Shown here: positions 1-12,493 of the stretch, piece by piece
Layout of the letters: each line of letters opens with the position of its first letter
Position numbering within the stretch: position 1 is the first letter of the stretch
Assembly: GCA_965644295.1 (NCBI GenBank)
Contig: CBFFRP010000385.1
Span: forward strand, 1 to 45,615
Length of the DNA: 45,615 bases
DNA from: Paraphysomonas bandaiensis
Taxonomy: Eukaryota > Chrysophyceae
Reading direction: 5' to 3'
The notes under the pieces: generated by a model
Seen by the model: only the letters and a program-made list of their open reading frames with translations
The model's database searches: none
What the model was told of the DNA's origin: nothing
Translations under genes and position numbers: made by a program

Positions 1-180
1 ATTTATTTCTGACTAGGTGAATACTATAACACCTAGTCACCTAGTCATTGTAAACTGAAAGTATGAATTTAAGGGACTAGGTTTTCAAACACAGGGAATT
101 TTGGTGTGACTAGAAATTACACCGAATTGACTAGATTATATTGATCCCGAATTCTGTAAAATAACTACCACTAGTCAAGA
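1..180. repeat. Cluster of GACTAG / CTAGTC motifs
   Basis: Seven copies of GACTAG or its complement CTAGTC lie within about 180 bases. Near the start a GACTAGGTG copy faces two CACCTAGTC copies, which makes a small inverted repeat. Clustered short motifs in both orientations are typical of the subterminal regions of some DNA transposons, but no transposase or terminal repeat is visible, so the origin is unknown. Bases 181-775 that follow are AT-rich and I see no gene in them. Confidence 0.45.
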
Positions 181-775
181 GAAAAACATAATTAAACACA
201 TAAAAGTTTTTAAAAATCAACATGGTGTCAGGAAACTGCATAGATTATTGATTACCAGTAGCTAAGCAAGGGTAAGAAGATGGCAACATACACCCGGAGT
301 ACTAATTTTCAATTCAGTCGTGACCTTTTTCATTCCATTTTCATGTATACCTTATACTAATGAAATAGTATTCGATATATATCTTATATAAATGATTTCT
401 TTGTTGTTCTAACTCACATATCACAATAACAGTCGATGCTGCTTATTGTTATTTATCCTATACCTTTTCCTTTTTCAACAGTAAGAGCTAGGCAGCATTC
501 AGAACTCCATACCTACTGTGATACATAAGACACAATACGTCGCTATTGCAACTTGAAAAATACGTTCTACGACTTGTTAAGAACAGGAACATAGACACCA
601 ACACAAACTAAACTACCACGGACATAGTCATTCTTAGATATTGTGAATTTTGAAACCAGAAATTTCAATTCCACAGCTTTCTTTTCACTCCAGATTGGGA
701 CCTCCACCATCCAGTATATATACATGATTAGACTGTACAACGCTTTGCTACAATACTAATCCAACAATTAATAGT

Positions 776-1310
776 TCAACCATGTAGATGATAACGCCCT
801 ATAAAGCACTGAAACCACAACATGTTCTTCTTTCCGATACACTTTCCCCTGCGACAATTGTTGTGACAAACAACGCTAGGGAATGGGGTATCACTTACTA
901 TCACAATGGACAATGATGGTCCAGCTTCTGAATGGGTAGCAGTTGCATAATGTACAGTGGCAGGTCCCAAGAGGTTGGTATATCGCACACACGTCACAAT
1001 ACGGGAAACTTTGGCTTTCGCCACATAACGACTCTGACTCATCAGCGCTATTTTCTGCTCGGTAGATGCAACCCAGGATCAGATAAGGCAGTAAGAAATA
1101 AAAATAATTCCGCCAATATACTGTCGATTGCAACAAAAATAATCAAAGGGGATGGTCAACTCTGGGTTTCGAAGATTTCTTATGACCAAAACATTAACAT
1201 AGGCAGCAATTACTATAACTGCACTGGTAAAAACTACCCCAGGCCAATGCGGCCCCACTGACACAAGGAGACTATTATTCTTATCTAACAACAAGTACAT
1301 ATTTCCCATT
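776..1310 (-). pseudogene. DHHC-type protein S-acyltransferase, broken
   Basis: DHHC enzymes are multi-pass membrane proteins that attach palmitate to cysteines of other proteins. Read on the minus strand, the upper part (1310-1190) encodes a hydrophobic helix. A DPG motif, usual just after the second helix in this family, is readable near 1080 in one frame. The cysteine-rich domain (YCDVC, then CHCTLC) is readable near 1000-940 in another. The catalytic DHHCP follows in a third frame at about 915-930, and the later CIGKKN motif lies near 835 beyond a possible GTAAGT...GCAG intron. The parts are in the right order but need several frame changes, and stops sit just after the DHHC motif. The N-terminal and C-terminal helices are not resolved. 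I call it a decayed gene; the family assignment is firm, the limits are not. Confidence 0.72.
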
Positions 1311-1520
1311 CGTCCCCATCTTAAATTTTGAAAGCATGGAGTATGTTTTTAGCTTAGGAGGAGTCACTTTCCTCGATATCCATGATAATGCGATCGCAGT
1401 AAACTGCGTCCAATTCAGTACAAAATATGAGTATGGCCTTATCAATGTGATCGTTTCTCTTGTTGTTGTTGATGCGCACAGTGTCCAATAGGGGAGCCAG
1501 TGGGGTGGCTTGTTCGCACA

Positions 1521-1605
1521 TGTCGTATCGGCATCCTTATTTATTTTTGTTCAAAGATGCCTCAAATATTGAGACAATAATTTTCTGTATTATAGCCGTA
1601 GTTCT
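1521..1605 (-). repeat. Dispersed repeat, copy A
   Basis: On the minus strand this segment matches 12494-12575 over about 80 bases, including the shared words ACTACGGCT, TTGTCTCAATATT, CATCTTTGAACAAAAATA and GGATGC-GATACGA. A shorter copy is at 5449-5490. Flanks of the copies differ. No coding sequence is visible, so it is probably a small non-autonomous element. Confidence 0.6.
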
Positions 1606-1914
1606 ATCGCAGTAATATAGAGAATATTTGCCTAATCTATTTACGAAAAATAACATGCTGACTGCCGATATGTTACTCGTACATGCCGCTAGGTGCGTAT
1701 TGTGTGTGTGCACTGCATGGCATACAGCATGCAGCAGTACAGGGAATACCACGCACATGGGGCAGCTGCTGCTCAGAGAGGCGGAGCATTGAGTTGGTCT
1801 TACTACTCTCGTGTCTCTCACCATGGTGAAATGAAACGACACTCCTCTTACATGAGACCTGACAGTGTTGTTCGTGCAATCACAGTTCCCTCATAACTAT
1901 TCAGAGTATTGTGT

Positions 1915-2941
1915 ATGGTGATCCCTAATATTATTTTCGGGACATCAAGTCTGGGAAACCTGTACGAAGAGTCTCCCCACATGAAACTAAAGGAAATTGT
2001 TGAAGCAGCACTACAAAAACTATAATGGCTCTTCAACAATAACTTTTGATACAGCTGGAAAGTATGGAGCTGGTTTAGCTCTACAAAATTTAGGTGCTAT
2101 TCTCTTTGAACTTCAAATTGACCCATACAAAGTCCACATATCCAATAAATTGGGATGGAAACGAGTTCCTCTTAAAGGATCGTGCCCAACATTTGAATGC
2201 GGCGTATGGATAAATCTGGAATATGATGCTGTGCAAGATATATCCTATGCAGGCATGATGGAGTGCTTTGAGCAAGGAAATCAGCTTCTTAGACACTACA
2301 CGGCGGATATCGTATCTGTTCACGACCCCGATGAATATTTACTGGGTGCAGAGGGCGATGCTGTTGTTCTTGAGCAACGTCGCTCGAAAACTTACTATCT
2401 GCTTATGCAGCTCTGGAAGAACTAAAAACACAAGGTAAAGTCATATCAGTTGGAATAGGAGCGAAGGATTTCAAAGTAATAGAATATGTACGGTGCTCAT
2501 TTTCAGTTAGATTGCAAAAGATGAATGCTAGCATGTAGTTTGACACCTTTGGTTCACCCCGTTCCAACCGGTGTGCCAAATTTTATTGATTTTGCATATT
2601 CTCGTGGCATTCCTATTATTAATGCAGCTGTTTTTGTCGCTGGATTCCTAGTGGGAGGAAGTTATTTTAATTACAAAGAGGTGTCACCTCGACACATGCA
2701 CAGCTTTTTTCATGGAGGAAACGTTTTTTTGACTTATGTGCTGAAGGGATTGATCCGGTACATGTGTGCGTCCAATTTTCTTCTTTGTTTTGGAGGTATT
2801 GTTTGTGTTGCTTTAAATGCTAGCTCTGCCGAGCAAATGCGTGATAATTGCAAAATGATTGACGATTCCATACCTCCAGAAATATGGGTGAAAATGAAAC
2901 AACACGGACTCATTGATGAAAACATTAAATTTTCATTCTAG
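1915..2941 (+). pseudogene. Aldo/keto reductase, D-threo-aldose 1-dehydrogenase type, broken
   Basis: The family oxidises free sugars such as L-fucose with NAD(P)+ and is best known from bacteria. An ATG at 1915 starts a typical N-terminus (IIFGTSSLGNLYEE). After a frame change near 2000 the frame carries FDTAGKYGAGLAL, ISNKLGW, and the HDPDEYL motif near residue 110 of that frame. A further change near 2400 gives KTQGKV-ISVGIGAKDF, and another near 2520 leads into MLACSLT. Then GIPIINAAVFVAGFLVGG and a C-terminal VALNASSAEQM and GLIDENIKF follow, ending at a TAG at 2939. Between about 2700 and 2790 the family sequence (LFSWRKRFF, CVQF) is in a different frame, so two compensating indels lie there. 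Order and spacing match a full-length enzyme of about 330 residues, but at least four frame changes and a stop make a working protein unlikely. Confidence 0.8.
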
Positions 2942-3119
2942 CAGTAAACCTTTAAAGATATTACCATAGAGATCGATGCAGTGGTGATCTGTATTATAAT
3001 CATAATTGGATACCACAAATAATAAATAAATGTGCAGATACAGTGAAATACAAAATATAATGAAACAGGTGAATATAAAGTAATAGATGATGGAATACTG
3101 TTTGCAATTTAACTTCTCA

Positions 3120-4340
3120 AACTTAGTACGAACACGCGCAACAAATTCTTTGATAGATTAACGTATTAAATTGTTATAGGTTGCAGTATTGCCTGGACCT
3201 AAACCTACAGTGCTACAACATAATAACAACATAGTAATTTTACTATAACTGTCTTAACGTAATTCAGGGATTCAGGCAATACTGCACTACTACAAGCTTC
3301 AGTCAATATGTTAGCGGTTGGTGGTTCAATATAACGAGGTTCAACCCTATTCTACAAGAAAAGATGTTCATTAGTTCTCAGTTCTTACAATCCTATGAAG
3401 ACCAAAGTAGCACGACGAGATTGGATGACTGAAAGTTCACAAATATGGTTGGCAGTAGAACTTTAGCCATTATCAAGAGTAAAAATACTAATAAACCTCT
3501 AACCTAATAGGTATATACCACACATACTTCAGTCTTCCCTTGGCGCAATCCAATCGGCCCTAAAAGATTAATCCAAATCATATGTATACAGCAACACAGA
3601 CTTCGAAATACCTGAAACCTTATCCAATCCTAACTGATTCAAAAAATTCGTCTGGCGCTCACGTTCTTTTTCTTGTAGCTCTCTTTTGGTTCATATAGAT
3701 TACGCATAACACAATACAGTAAATCAAACTAAACCTTAAGCGTTCTGTTTTCTTTTCTTCCCTTCTTTTCTGCCACGCTCTATACGGGCTTACCACACTG
3801 ATATATGCTGGTCAGTTTTGCATGCTAATGTACGTTAAAACTTGCCTTATGGTTACTCCCACCACCCATAACATCGCTCTCACGCATGTTAAGTCCGTCC
3901 TGAACAGAATAGAGTTTAATTTGTAAAAATTCGATTAATATGCAAGACTATTATGAACACATTCGAATACAAAGCAACGTACTGTGAAGTAGTAGCAACA
4001 TGAGTGGGTATTTCAGATCCTTACTTGCCCATCTTCCTTGTCCATCGCTGCGGCTCTCATACGACTTCCAGCTCTCCCTCCTTCATCAATCAGCGCCTCA
4101 CGGCCTGCACAGATTACAAATATCACAAAAACGTTGGTCTACTTACCCGTTTCTTTGGGGGGCAACTTCATCTAGCACCACAGAGACTTTCTCAAAGCAG
4201 AGAAATTATAAACTCAATACTCTACACTCTCAAGGAAATTAATCATCTTGCGGTATGTTGTTACCTTCATTCCGCTCTCCATCTTTCTGTATTTGCTTGC
4301 TTTCTCCCTCTCCTCCTCTCTACACGAACATCTTAAATTT
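3120..4340 (-). other. Unassigned minus-strand exon-like segments, Lys/Glu-rich
   Basis: Several coding-looking pieces with plausible short introns lie here. At about 4180-4000 a segment reads DEVAPQRNG, then a candidate GTAAGT...GTGCAG intron, then REALIDEGGRAGSRMRAAAM. At about 3700-3612 a charged piece (RELQEKERERQTNFLNQLG) ends at a 52-nt candidate intron (3560-3611), followed by GPIGLRQGKTE. Near 3345-3250 another piece reads RVEPRYIEPPTANILTEA. The composition suggests a nuclear protein, but I do not recognise a family, cannot join the pieces into one frame, and cannot say whether the gene is intact. Confidence 0.3.
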
Positions 4341-4758
4341 TGAGCGGAAGAGTAGTGTATAAAACCTGTCATATGCATCTCTTGATGGGCGCTTGCTACT
4401 GAATTATTGCCACGGGGTTTATCGTCTTTTTGGTGCTGCCATATGATTCCATGCGTTCTACAATATTCGCATATACATATACTGTGTAAAAGCAAGATGT
4501 TATGCATATTATTAGCTTACGTCGAATCGTTTTCTCGTGTGTATATCAACTCTGTCCAGGCAAGGTCCGATAATTTGGAACATATGGGCCCCATTTCAAT
4601 GACTAATGGGTACGAGGTTTCACCTCTGCTTTTTTCAGATGAAGAAAGTTTCAGCCTCTAACCATTAAAAATATGAGGCCATTCTATGTATCATCACGTA
4701 CTTGTGCTTTGTTTTCATGCATTCCTGTCTTATTTCAGGAGGGATTCTCACTTTGCAT

Positions 4759-5170
4759 TTATATTGGCTTTCTTACACCACAACTTAAGCTACCTGAATA
4801 ATACATATCGGGCACCTAGATTCATTCCAAAGTTTGCAGAAACTTTCAAACAGTTTGTGAGAGAGTGCTGAATCGGGATGTCTTCGAATGACCTGTTTAA
4901 CAATGCATGTATAAGAATCTTGACAGAGGTATATGTACAGTTAGTATACTTCTTCCTCTACATCAGTTTCAACCATACACGAAACCCCTGCCTCTTTAGA
5001 AAGTAGTCTTCAGATGATATGGTATCGTGATCGGCCGAGTCTATGGAGTCGTCATCATGGCCTCGCTTCTTGTGGGACTTCTTTGTGCTTCTTTTCTTTC
5101 GAATGCTTAGATTTCTTTCCTTTTTATCGGATTTGATTTGTGTTTCTTACTTCTCCTCCTTCATTGTGCT
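4759..5170 (-). pseudogene. SCI1/NKAPD1-like lysine-rich nuclear protein, C-terminal part, broken
   Basis: Read on the minus strand, a Lys/Arg/His-rich stretch (KKSHKKRG near 5080) leads into SSEDYFLKRQGFRVWLK. This resembles the ISxDDYFxKxxEFxxWLK signature of the plant SCI1 and animal NKAPD1 (C11orf57) proteins. A 57-nt candidate intron (GTATAC...AAACAG) follows, then SHKLFESFCKLWNESR, matching the LFxxFxxxWN block of the family, and VPDMYYSGSL, matching its conserved YY-G segment. The blocks are in the correct order and spacing. However, the frame changes between WLK and the intron, and one base is missing between WNESR and VPDMYY, so no continuous protein results. The N-terminal part was not found. 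The family has a nuclear role and its biochemistry is poorly known. Confidence 0.55.
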
Positions 5171-5448
5171 GATTAGATGTGTATTAACTATCAATATGGA
5201 TATAAGTGTCAAGCTCGAACATCTTGTGTGTGTGCTATCTATAAGCGGAAGACTGAAGACTGAAGATGACTCCAAAAACTATGCTCTACATATCAGAAAA
5301 GTGTACTTTTTGTTTACACAAATTGCATACTGCGTGTACATGCAAAGTGGTGCAGTACATACCTGCCGTGTACTGCTATCTGCTGTAGATATTTCCTATA
5401 AAGACGCACTGTGTACTTTGATAAGTTCGTAGACATTTCCGCAGAAAG

Positions 5449-5490
5449 GAATCTTTGAACAAAAATATACGCAAAAAGGATGCCGATACG
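5449..5490 (+). repeat. Dispersed repeat, copy B (partial)
   Basis: About 42 bases match the core of the repeat at 1521-1605 and 12494-12575: ATCTTTGAACAAAAATA, then GGATGCCGATACG after a short variable spacer. The rest of the repeat is missing or has diverged. Confidence 0.5.
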
Positions 5491-5795
5491 TGGAAATACA
5501 GACACAGTATAACATGTCATGAGTATTGTAGTGGGTGTTTGATGCACAGCAGCAGCAGATAAGCACAGATATAGCTCGACAGGACGTACAGTACTTCTTG
5601 AAAAGGGGTAGTTCAAAAGACTATTGAAAAACGAAAATGGCAAAGGTGGATAATTGGCAACTACTGTCGCTTTGAGGGGTTTACTATTGTCTCATGTGTG
5701 GACCGAGCGGTCCTCTCATCTCTACAGACAGTATGATGCATTAGCTAAATCAGAGTATATTCAATTATTATTCACCCTTGCTTGATAGTTACCAC

Positions 5796-6272
5796 ATGAC
5801 CACCACAATGCTTCATAACAAAAGTAATCTCAACGATTCTAAAAGCTGGGAAGAGTTTGTTTACAAGAATATGGAGTTTTATCAGCACCTTAAAGCCAGC
5901 GTGGATCAGCAGAATACTAAGCCAGTATTTTCCGTCAAATATATACTAGTGTCGTCGGCCATTTTCTTAATGGGAACTATTGATGAATCTCATGAAAGAA
6001 GTATTTGCGAATTAGCAGAACAGAAGGGACTTCGCGTTTTCCCATTTTTTTCAAAAAACAGAAAAACCTCGAGAATTTCATATTACTCTTGCATATCAAT
6101 ACAAATCTATGTCCGACTCACTTCTCAAAATGTAAAAGAAACTATTCTAAAGGCAATTGGTAATGCCTTGCCAAGTGAACATATACATTTAGACAGTCCA
6201 CAGCTGTGTTATCATAACGATATGACTGGCTTTCACCCATGGAATGCCATCAGCTACCCTTTCGAATCTTGA
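5796..6272 (+). CDS. Hypothetical protein, possibly frameshifted
   Basis: The first ATG of this open frame is at 5796 and gives 158 residues. The composition is protein-like, with an aromatic and charged N-terminus (SWEEFVYKNMEFYQHL), a hydrophobic strand-like segment (KYILVSSAIFLMG) and a polar C-terminus (GFHPWNAIS). A second frame overlapping the end (6239-6430) continues with plausible coding sequence (LRILSSVLLEFRITEKV), so a one-base shift near 6250 may have split one gene, in keeping with the neighbours. I do not recognise the family. It lies alone on the plus strand between two minus-strand pseudogenes. Confidence 0.35.
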   Translation: MTTTMLHNKSNLNDSKSWEEFVYKNMEFYQHLKASVDQQNTKPVFSVKYILVSSAIFLMGTIDESHERSICELAEQKGLRVFPFFSKNRKTSRISYYSCISIQIYVRLTSQNVKETILKAIGNALPSEHIHLDSPQLCYHNDMTGFHPWNAISYPFES

Positions 6273-6390
6273 GCTCTGTGTTGTTGGAATTTCGTATTAC
6301 TGAAAAAGTTTTGATTAGAGAATTTTATGCTCGAGTAGTCCCTGTTTCTCAGGGGTGGGTAAAATTTAATTGTCAATTAATTAATGCATA

Positions 6391-6496
6391 TTTTATTAAT
6401 TATTATTACTATTATTATTTGCCGACCAATTGAACTTTACTGACTAAAATCAATTTATTAAAATCAATTATTTGGTACACAGTTCTGCTGTCTTCT
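6391..6496. repeat. Left member of a diverged direct repeat
   Basis: This AT-rich stretch resembles 7060-7166 in the same orientation. Shared words include TTTGC-GACCAATT, TTAAAATCAATTATTTGGTA and CTCTGCTGT or TTCTGCTGT. The pair encloses about 560 bases that include a GC-rich patch. Confidence 0.5.
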
Positions 6497-6639
6497 ATAT
6501 ATGGCAGTCTTATTGCCAGCAATAGGAGTCGAGAATCAGCACAAGGTAAGGCTAGATGAAAATGAAAACTAGTCAAGTAGATAGACTTCTACCTGTAACT
6601 AGTTAGTACAAATTTCATATCCTACTATATAACGCTACG

Positions 6640-7030
6640 AATGCGGTTTGTGTATATGTGTGCGACCACTTCCGTTCTTGTATGTGAGGGAGAAGCCCTC
6701 GTTAAACGTAAGTCCGGGAAGTGCAGATGGGGGTTAGTCATTAGTCAGGGGGGAGTCCAATGGGATAGGGCTCTGCAGGACTTTGTGGAGGCACAGGATT
6801 CTGAATTATTGAGTCGTGTGAGTCGAGTGTGGCTCTGCACAGCCTGAGAAATAAGGGGCGAGGGGGTGGATTGGGGCGCCGCCGTGTCTGGAGATGGCGC
6901 GGGCCTCGAGTTGGGCCTGGGCAAAGGGCAAAGAAGTAGCTGGCGGAGGCTACACCGTGGCGCTTCCATTTGTGCATGACCTTTGGGAGAGGTAGACGTA
7001 GGGTGATAGACTTAGTGCAGGTCTCTGTAC
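6640..7030. other. GC-rich island in AT-rich surroundings
   Basis: Base composition rises sharply here, most of all at 6840-6970 (runs such as GGGGCGAGGGGGTGG and GGGGCGCCGCCG), whereas the sequence on both sides is AT-rich. Short open frames exist on both strands; one on the plus strand begins at an ATG near 6894 and codes for about 33 residues. None is recognisable. The patch sits between the direct repeats at 6391-6496 and 7060-7166, which suggests an inserted unit. Confidence 0.5.
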
Positions 7031-7059
7031 ATTTAGTAAGTGTAGAACCAGCGGTTTTT

Positions 7060-7166
7060 CATTAATATCTATTTCATTAATTGTTATATTTCTATTCTAA
7101 TTTGCTGACCAATTAATTGAACTCGTCAATTAAAATCAATTATTTGGTACAGCTCTGCTGTTCCTT
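7060..7166. repeat. Right member of a diverged direct repeat
   Basis: This is the partner of 6391-6496, in the same orientation, sharing the GACCAATT and AAAATCAATTATTTGGTA words. Bases 7167-7600 beyond it are AT-rich with no gene that I can see. Confidence 0.5.
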
Positions 7167-7660
7167 ACTTATCTAAAAATACAGTACCAAATAGATTCAC
7201 TGACTACTTATAAAATCTATTGACTGCTACTTACGGGAAAACAGGACCTATCCTCTTGCTATTTAGTTGCTCCACCATGTAGACACGTTACCAATAATTA
7301 GAAATCTCTAAACAAATATAGTGTCTCTGAAGTTGACGCTACTTTATACTTTATTCTATTAAGTGATATGATTACAAAAATGAATATGTATACAGCTGGT
7401 GTTATAGGAGTATTGTTGAAACGTATAATAGAGAATAGAGACCATACTATATATATAATATATAGTCGCAATGCTGCATGAACTTTCTGGGTGGTGCTTA
7501 CAAAAGGGTGCAACGAAACTGGACATTATCACTTCATTGTTGGACAATCAACAAATACAGCCCATTATACTTTTATTGGGATAAATTCACCGTAACCAAC
7601 ACCTAACTGTCACTACTTGCACCCAAAATAATAGACAACTGTCCTGTAAGAAAATCAAAT

Positions 7661-8962
<1,302 letters not shown>

Positions 8963-10435
8963 ACTTTAACCTCTAAGGGAAAAAGGCTATATATAAAACA
9001 AGTTATACAGTAAGCCCGTGTCCCTGGCAACTACTTAAATATTATAAGCATACACACATGACGTACAGGGTCTTGTATGTACTCGTCCTGCTGGTGCTGC
9101 TGTATGTCGTATGTACTCTTATACAGAGCAGAATAGAATACACCCTGTGTACAACTACGTCCTGTCAGTCTGAGTACGTATTTGTATATACGGTTGCTGT
9201 ATACTGCAGTGAGTGTGTGTTAGATGTGAGGGTCATGTGACCATATATGACACACAGACAGTCTATTGTGGGGTGAAATTATGACCAACCTGCAGATTAA
9301 ACAAAGGACGATTGATGGAGTCGTTAATGGACTGACATGACTTCACTGTACTGCAGTTTTTGGTGCTGCTACACTGCTGCATGATGACTTTAACCGCTTG
9401 ATACAACTGATTCATGTGTGTGGCTAGTTACTATCAGAAGAGACAGTGAAGTGGGAAGAGGGATCGGATGAGATACTGCTTGGAGTCAGTTATTTTGCAG
9501 AAGGTGTGCTCAGTGGTCATCCTGTAAGGTTCTCCCAATAAGGTATTATGTCTACAACTGCCTTAGACAGGCTCAACAAATATACGCTGAACAGATATCG
9601 CCCTGTTCCGAGAGCGTGCCCTATTAAAGTGATCGTGCCGATTAAGATAAGCAATGCATAAATTTTTATTCAAATCTCGGTATTTTCTTTGTGTGTTTCT
9701 AGATCATACACTTTACGTGCATATTAGAGAGTCCATCCACGATTGCGAGAATCCCTAGTAAGTATTCATTCATGGTGTTATCTTAAAAACAGGTGTATAA
9801 ACGTTATTCCAACCAAATTAACACATCCTATAAATGTAAAAATTATTCGAAATAAACATTCACTCTATAAAATATCAACATACTATTCTACTGATAGGGT
9901 GATGTATTCATCCTCCGCAGAGTGTTGTACAGGTAGCACTTACTAACTCAATAATGTAAGTTCGTGGAAATCAAATTACACAATATGTAGGCGACAATGA
10001 TTGACAGACTACACATCATCCTCATTTACATCAATGCGTATAGGGCACAGTGAGAAAGTAATATATCTATACTCATAACTCGTATAAGTATAAACATACT
10101 CAATACGAGTCATTCTTGCGTGAAGCTTTCTATTATTATATGCTCTGTATCCCCCCAAATCGTAGTATAATGCCAAATTGTAGTATACTCGATGGCCAGC
10201 TAAATAACAAGATACAGAATAACTATAGGAAATTATTAAGTACATTACAATGTACATACTTTGTAGCTCGATTACATATGCAAATAATTATTAGATTATC
10301 CAAAATAGGACAGCTAACGGCCTGTATAGAATACAAAAACTGCAGATAGCTTCGCAACTTCCAGCAGATAGATACAGCTTGCCAGAAGAAACTACTACAA
10401 TTATGGACCTCAAGCATCTCCATTCTTTTGTCTCA
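8963..10435. other. No gene supported
   Basis: I see no convincing gene in this 1.5-kb stretch. There are short frames and a few coding-looking fragments, such as AVFGAATLLHDDFNRLIQL at about 9354-9410 on the plus strand. None can be assigned or extended. Confidence 0.4.
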
Positions 10436-11002
10436 TCACCAATTTCCGCTTCCTGCTCCATAGCCAAACCCACCATCGCAACAGGTGAACCTGTCCCAGT
10501 GGCATTGACTGTACGCAATATCACACGGTGCAAATGAGTGTCCCTGCTCCACAAAACGTTTCACATAATTGCACCTGGCCTTCACATCCTGCCTAGATGC
10601 AAACATCATGAACCCAGCAATGGCCGCGCTCACGGTCGTCTGAATTGAATGAAATATCCAAGTTAGGACTAAAACGTCAATGAGAAGGAAACATGTGATG
10701 TGCACAAAGTTGAACACGCATAATACTCCAGAAATGAGGAAAATGAAAAGGTACTCCTTCGCGGTTTCCAGCTGCGAAGTCAGCATGTCTGTGTTCGCAC
10801 CACTGTGCATGGATATGTACCAAAACTTCAATGGAATAATCACAACATTTGCGAGCACAAGCAAGCTCACGAGAGTGGCCACGATCCATATAAACTGCGG
10901 AATAAAGGAGAAGATCCAAAGCAGAATCATTACCAATAGTCCGATCTGTTTGCAAACCTTATGACTCTCCGCATCTGCAGAAAACAATAAATTTCTGCAC
11001 AC
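10436..11002 (-). CDS. Small multi-pass membrane protein, unknown family
   Basis: The open frame is about 188 codons and encodes at least three strongly hydrophobic helices (LLVMILLWIFSFI with FIWIVATLVSLLVLANVVII; YLFIFLISGVLCVFNFVHI; CFLLIDVLVLTWIF). A cysteine- and glycine-rich tail follows (ARCNYVKRF, FTCCDGGFGYGAGSG). There is no ATG at the top of the frame. A candidate acceptor (TTTTCTGCAG) near 10978 suggests that this is the last exon of a longer gene whose first exon lies above 11000 and was not identified. No known family came to mind. It could be intact, unlike its neighbours. Confidence 0.45.
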   Translation of the reverse strand: MCRNLLFSADAESHKVCKQIGLLVMILLWIFSFIPQFIWIVATLVSLLVLANVVIIPLKFWYISMHSGANTDMLTSQLETAKEYLFIFLISGVLCVFNFVHITCFLLIDVLVLTWIFHSIQTTVSAAIAGFMMFASRQDVKARCNYVKRFVEQGHSFAPCDIAYSQCHWDRFTCCDGGFGYGAGSGNW

Positions 11003-11509
11003 ATTCCACCTGTTTTAGTGGATCTGAGATTGAAGCCGAGGCTTCTTGGATAATCTGTCCAGCACTCAAACTTGGTAAATCACGACTGAAAAAGATGCGA
11101 TCAATTTCAGCTTCCTTTCTGACGGATTATATGCTTGTACGGCATTCGGACTTGACCCACTCGACGAGAGAGATCTCCACCACCAATTTCTCCCAATTCC
11201 TTCAAATAAACGCCATACTTACCTGAGTGAGCGTCGGTAGGCATGACTCCAAGACACGCTCAAAATCTGCACTGGTCACCCGGCGGCGGACGTTCAATTC
11301 ATCGTCCCATTCGTTGCAACGTCATCTCTTTCAGCTCCATGATCAGTGGAGAGGCAGGTTCGGTTTGTTATTGGTTATTATGTTCAAATGCGCAGTGTGG
11401 CACTTGGATTTACTTGTGGTTTTCATGAGTATTTAGACGAACCATCAATATCAGATCTGGTAGTTCCATTTTCTTGCGAGCTTGTGAAACACCAATAGTG
11501 GTTGGTCTT

Positions 11510-12190
11510 GTTCAGACTGCGGGAATACTAATTCTCCGTTCAGTCAAGCATTGGGCAAATCATAAATATGTGAGGTGAGAAGGCCGTCGGATAGCATCAT
11601 CCAATTCACAAACTAAGTTCGTGCAACCAATTAACACACTCGCAATTTTCTGCGTCCACAAGATCTTGCATGCTCTGTAAAAGCTGAGTCAGAATCTGGA
11701 GCATAAAGGTGCTGCTGGTTTGGCCACCGCGCTGACTTGATCCAAATGCATCCAATTCATCAATGAATATCACAGTGGAGGCACAGCAGCATCAAAATTC
11801 GCTTAATTCGCGGCGTTTCTCCCCAGTATGCATTCATGGTGTTTCCTGATTGATAGATGAATTCAAATCCCGTTCCTTCTGCGAATGCTTTCGCCAGCAT
11901 TGTTTTACCTGCCATTGAAGGTTTTAAAAGTGTTGTCGGTGAGAGTGTAAAGCGTAAACCTGTGCCAGGAGGACCCCACAGGAGAACTGATCGCACGGGA
12001 GGTACCTGTTGGCAAAAAGTTGGAAATTTGGCTTGGCAAGCTTAGTGTGGCGTCCAGACATCGCTTCACGCCCTTCTCCATACCAATGACCCGCGAGTTC
12101 CAGTTCATGGAGTAGTTTGGGCGGCGAGGGGGTCGCGGAGTGGAGGTGGTTGCTGCTGTTTTGGAGAGCTTGTTTGGTTGCCCATGGCTG
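11510..12190 (-). pseudogene. AAA ATPase of the VPS4/katanin type, broken
   Basis: The minus strand reads VIGMEKGVKRCLDATLSLP, the helical lead-in typical of VPS4, katanin and spastin relatives, then VPPVRSVLLWGPPGTG. A 52-nt candidate intron ends at GGCAG before KTMLAKAFAEGTGFEFIYQ and completes Walker A. Walker B follows as VIFIDELDAFGSSQRGG, with a sensor-1-like IGCTNLVCELDDAIRRP at about 11630-11580. The frame shifts between LPTG and VPPV, again near IKRI-FDAAVPP, and again before IASVLIGCTN. A stop follows in the last segment. The substrate is unknown. The family level is clear; the exact member is not. Confidence 0.72.
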
Positions 12191-12493
12191 TTCGAGTTAG
12201 TTGTGTGGATAGATAACAATACGACAATAGGACTCTGATATACCCTGATCATGCATATGTATATTACTGTGTGTGATGGAAGAATCCTCCTGCTTCACGA
12301 TCCCCGGAACGGAAAAAGAAAGATACGCAGACAAGAGGCGGAAACACACACAGAAAAATAGAGAAAATTTCGTCTAAATTTCTAAACATAGAGAAAAGTA
12401 TGAAAATCTGTATATTGGTAGGTATTATCGTCTCGGCAGTCATCATCTTTTCGAAAATATTTGAAGCAAAATTACTCCATATTCCTGCAATAA

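Noticed and set aside
3336-3347. GGTTCAACCC, another B-box-like word
   Set aside because: No acceptor stem or anticodon arm is near; it is the complement of a coding-looking segment (RVEPRY).
4407-4871. Plus-strand frames opposite the SCI1-like pseudogene and its flank
   Set aside because: The coding signal with family motifs is on the other strand at 4759-5170; the plus-strand text shows no domain or consistent composition.
9058-9240. Hydrophobic 60-codon frame (LVLLVLLYVV)
   Set aside because: It is short, T-rich and repetitive in composition with no homology that I can recognise, and is likely chance in low-complexity DNA.
11857-12045. Plus-strand frame opposite the AAA ATPase
   Set aside because: It is the complement of the minus-strand Walker A exon and intron; it has no independent coding signal.
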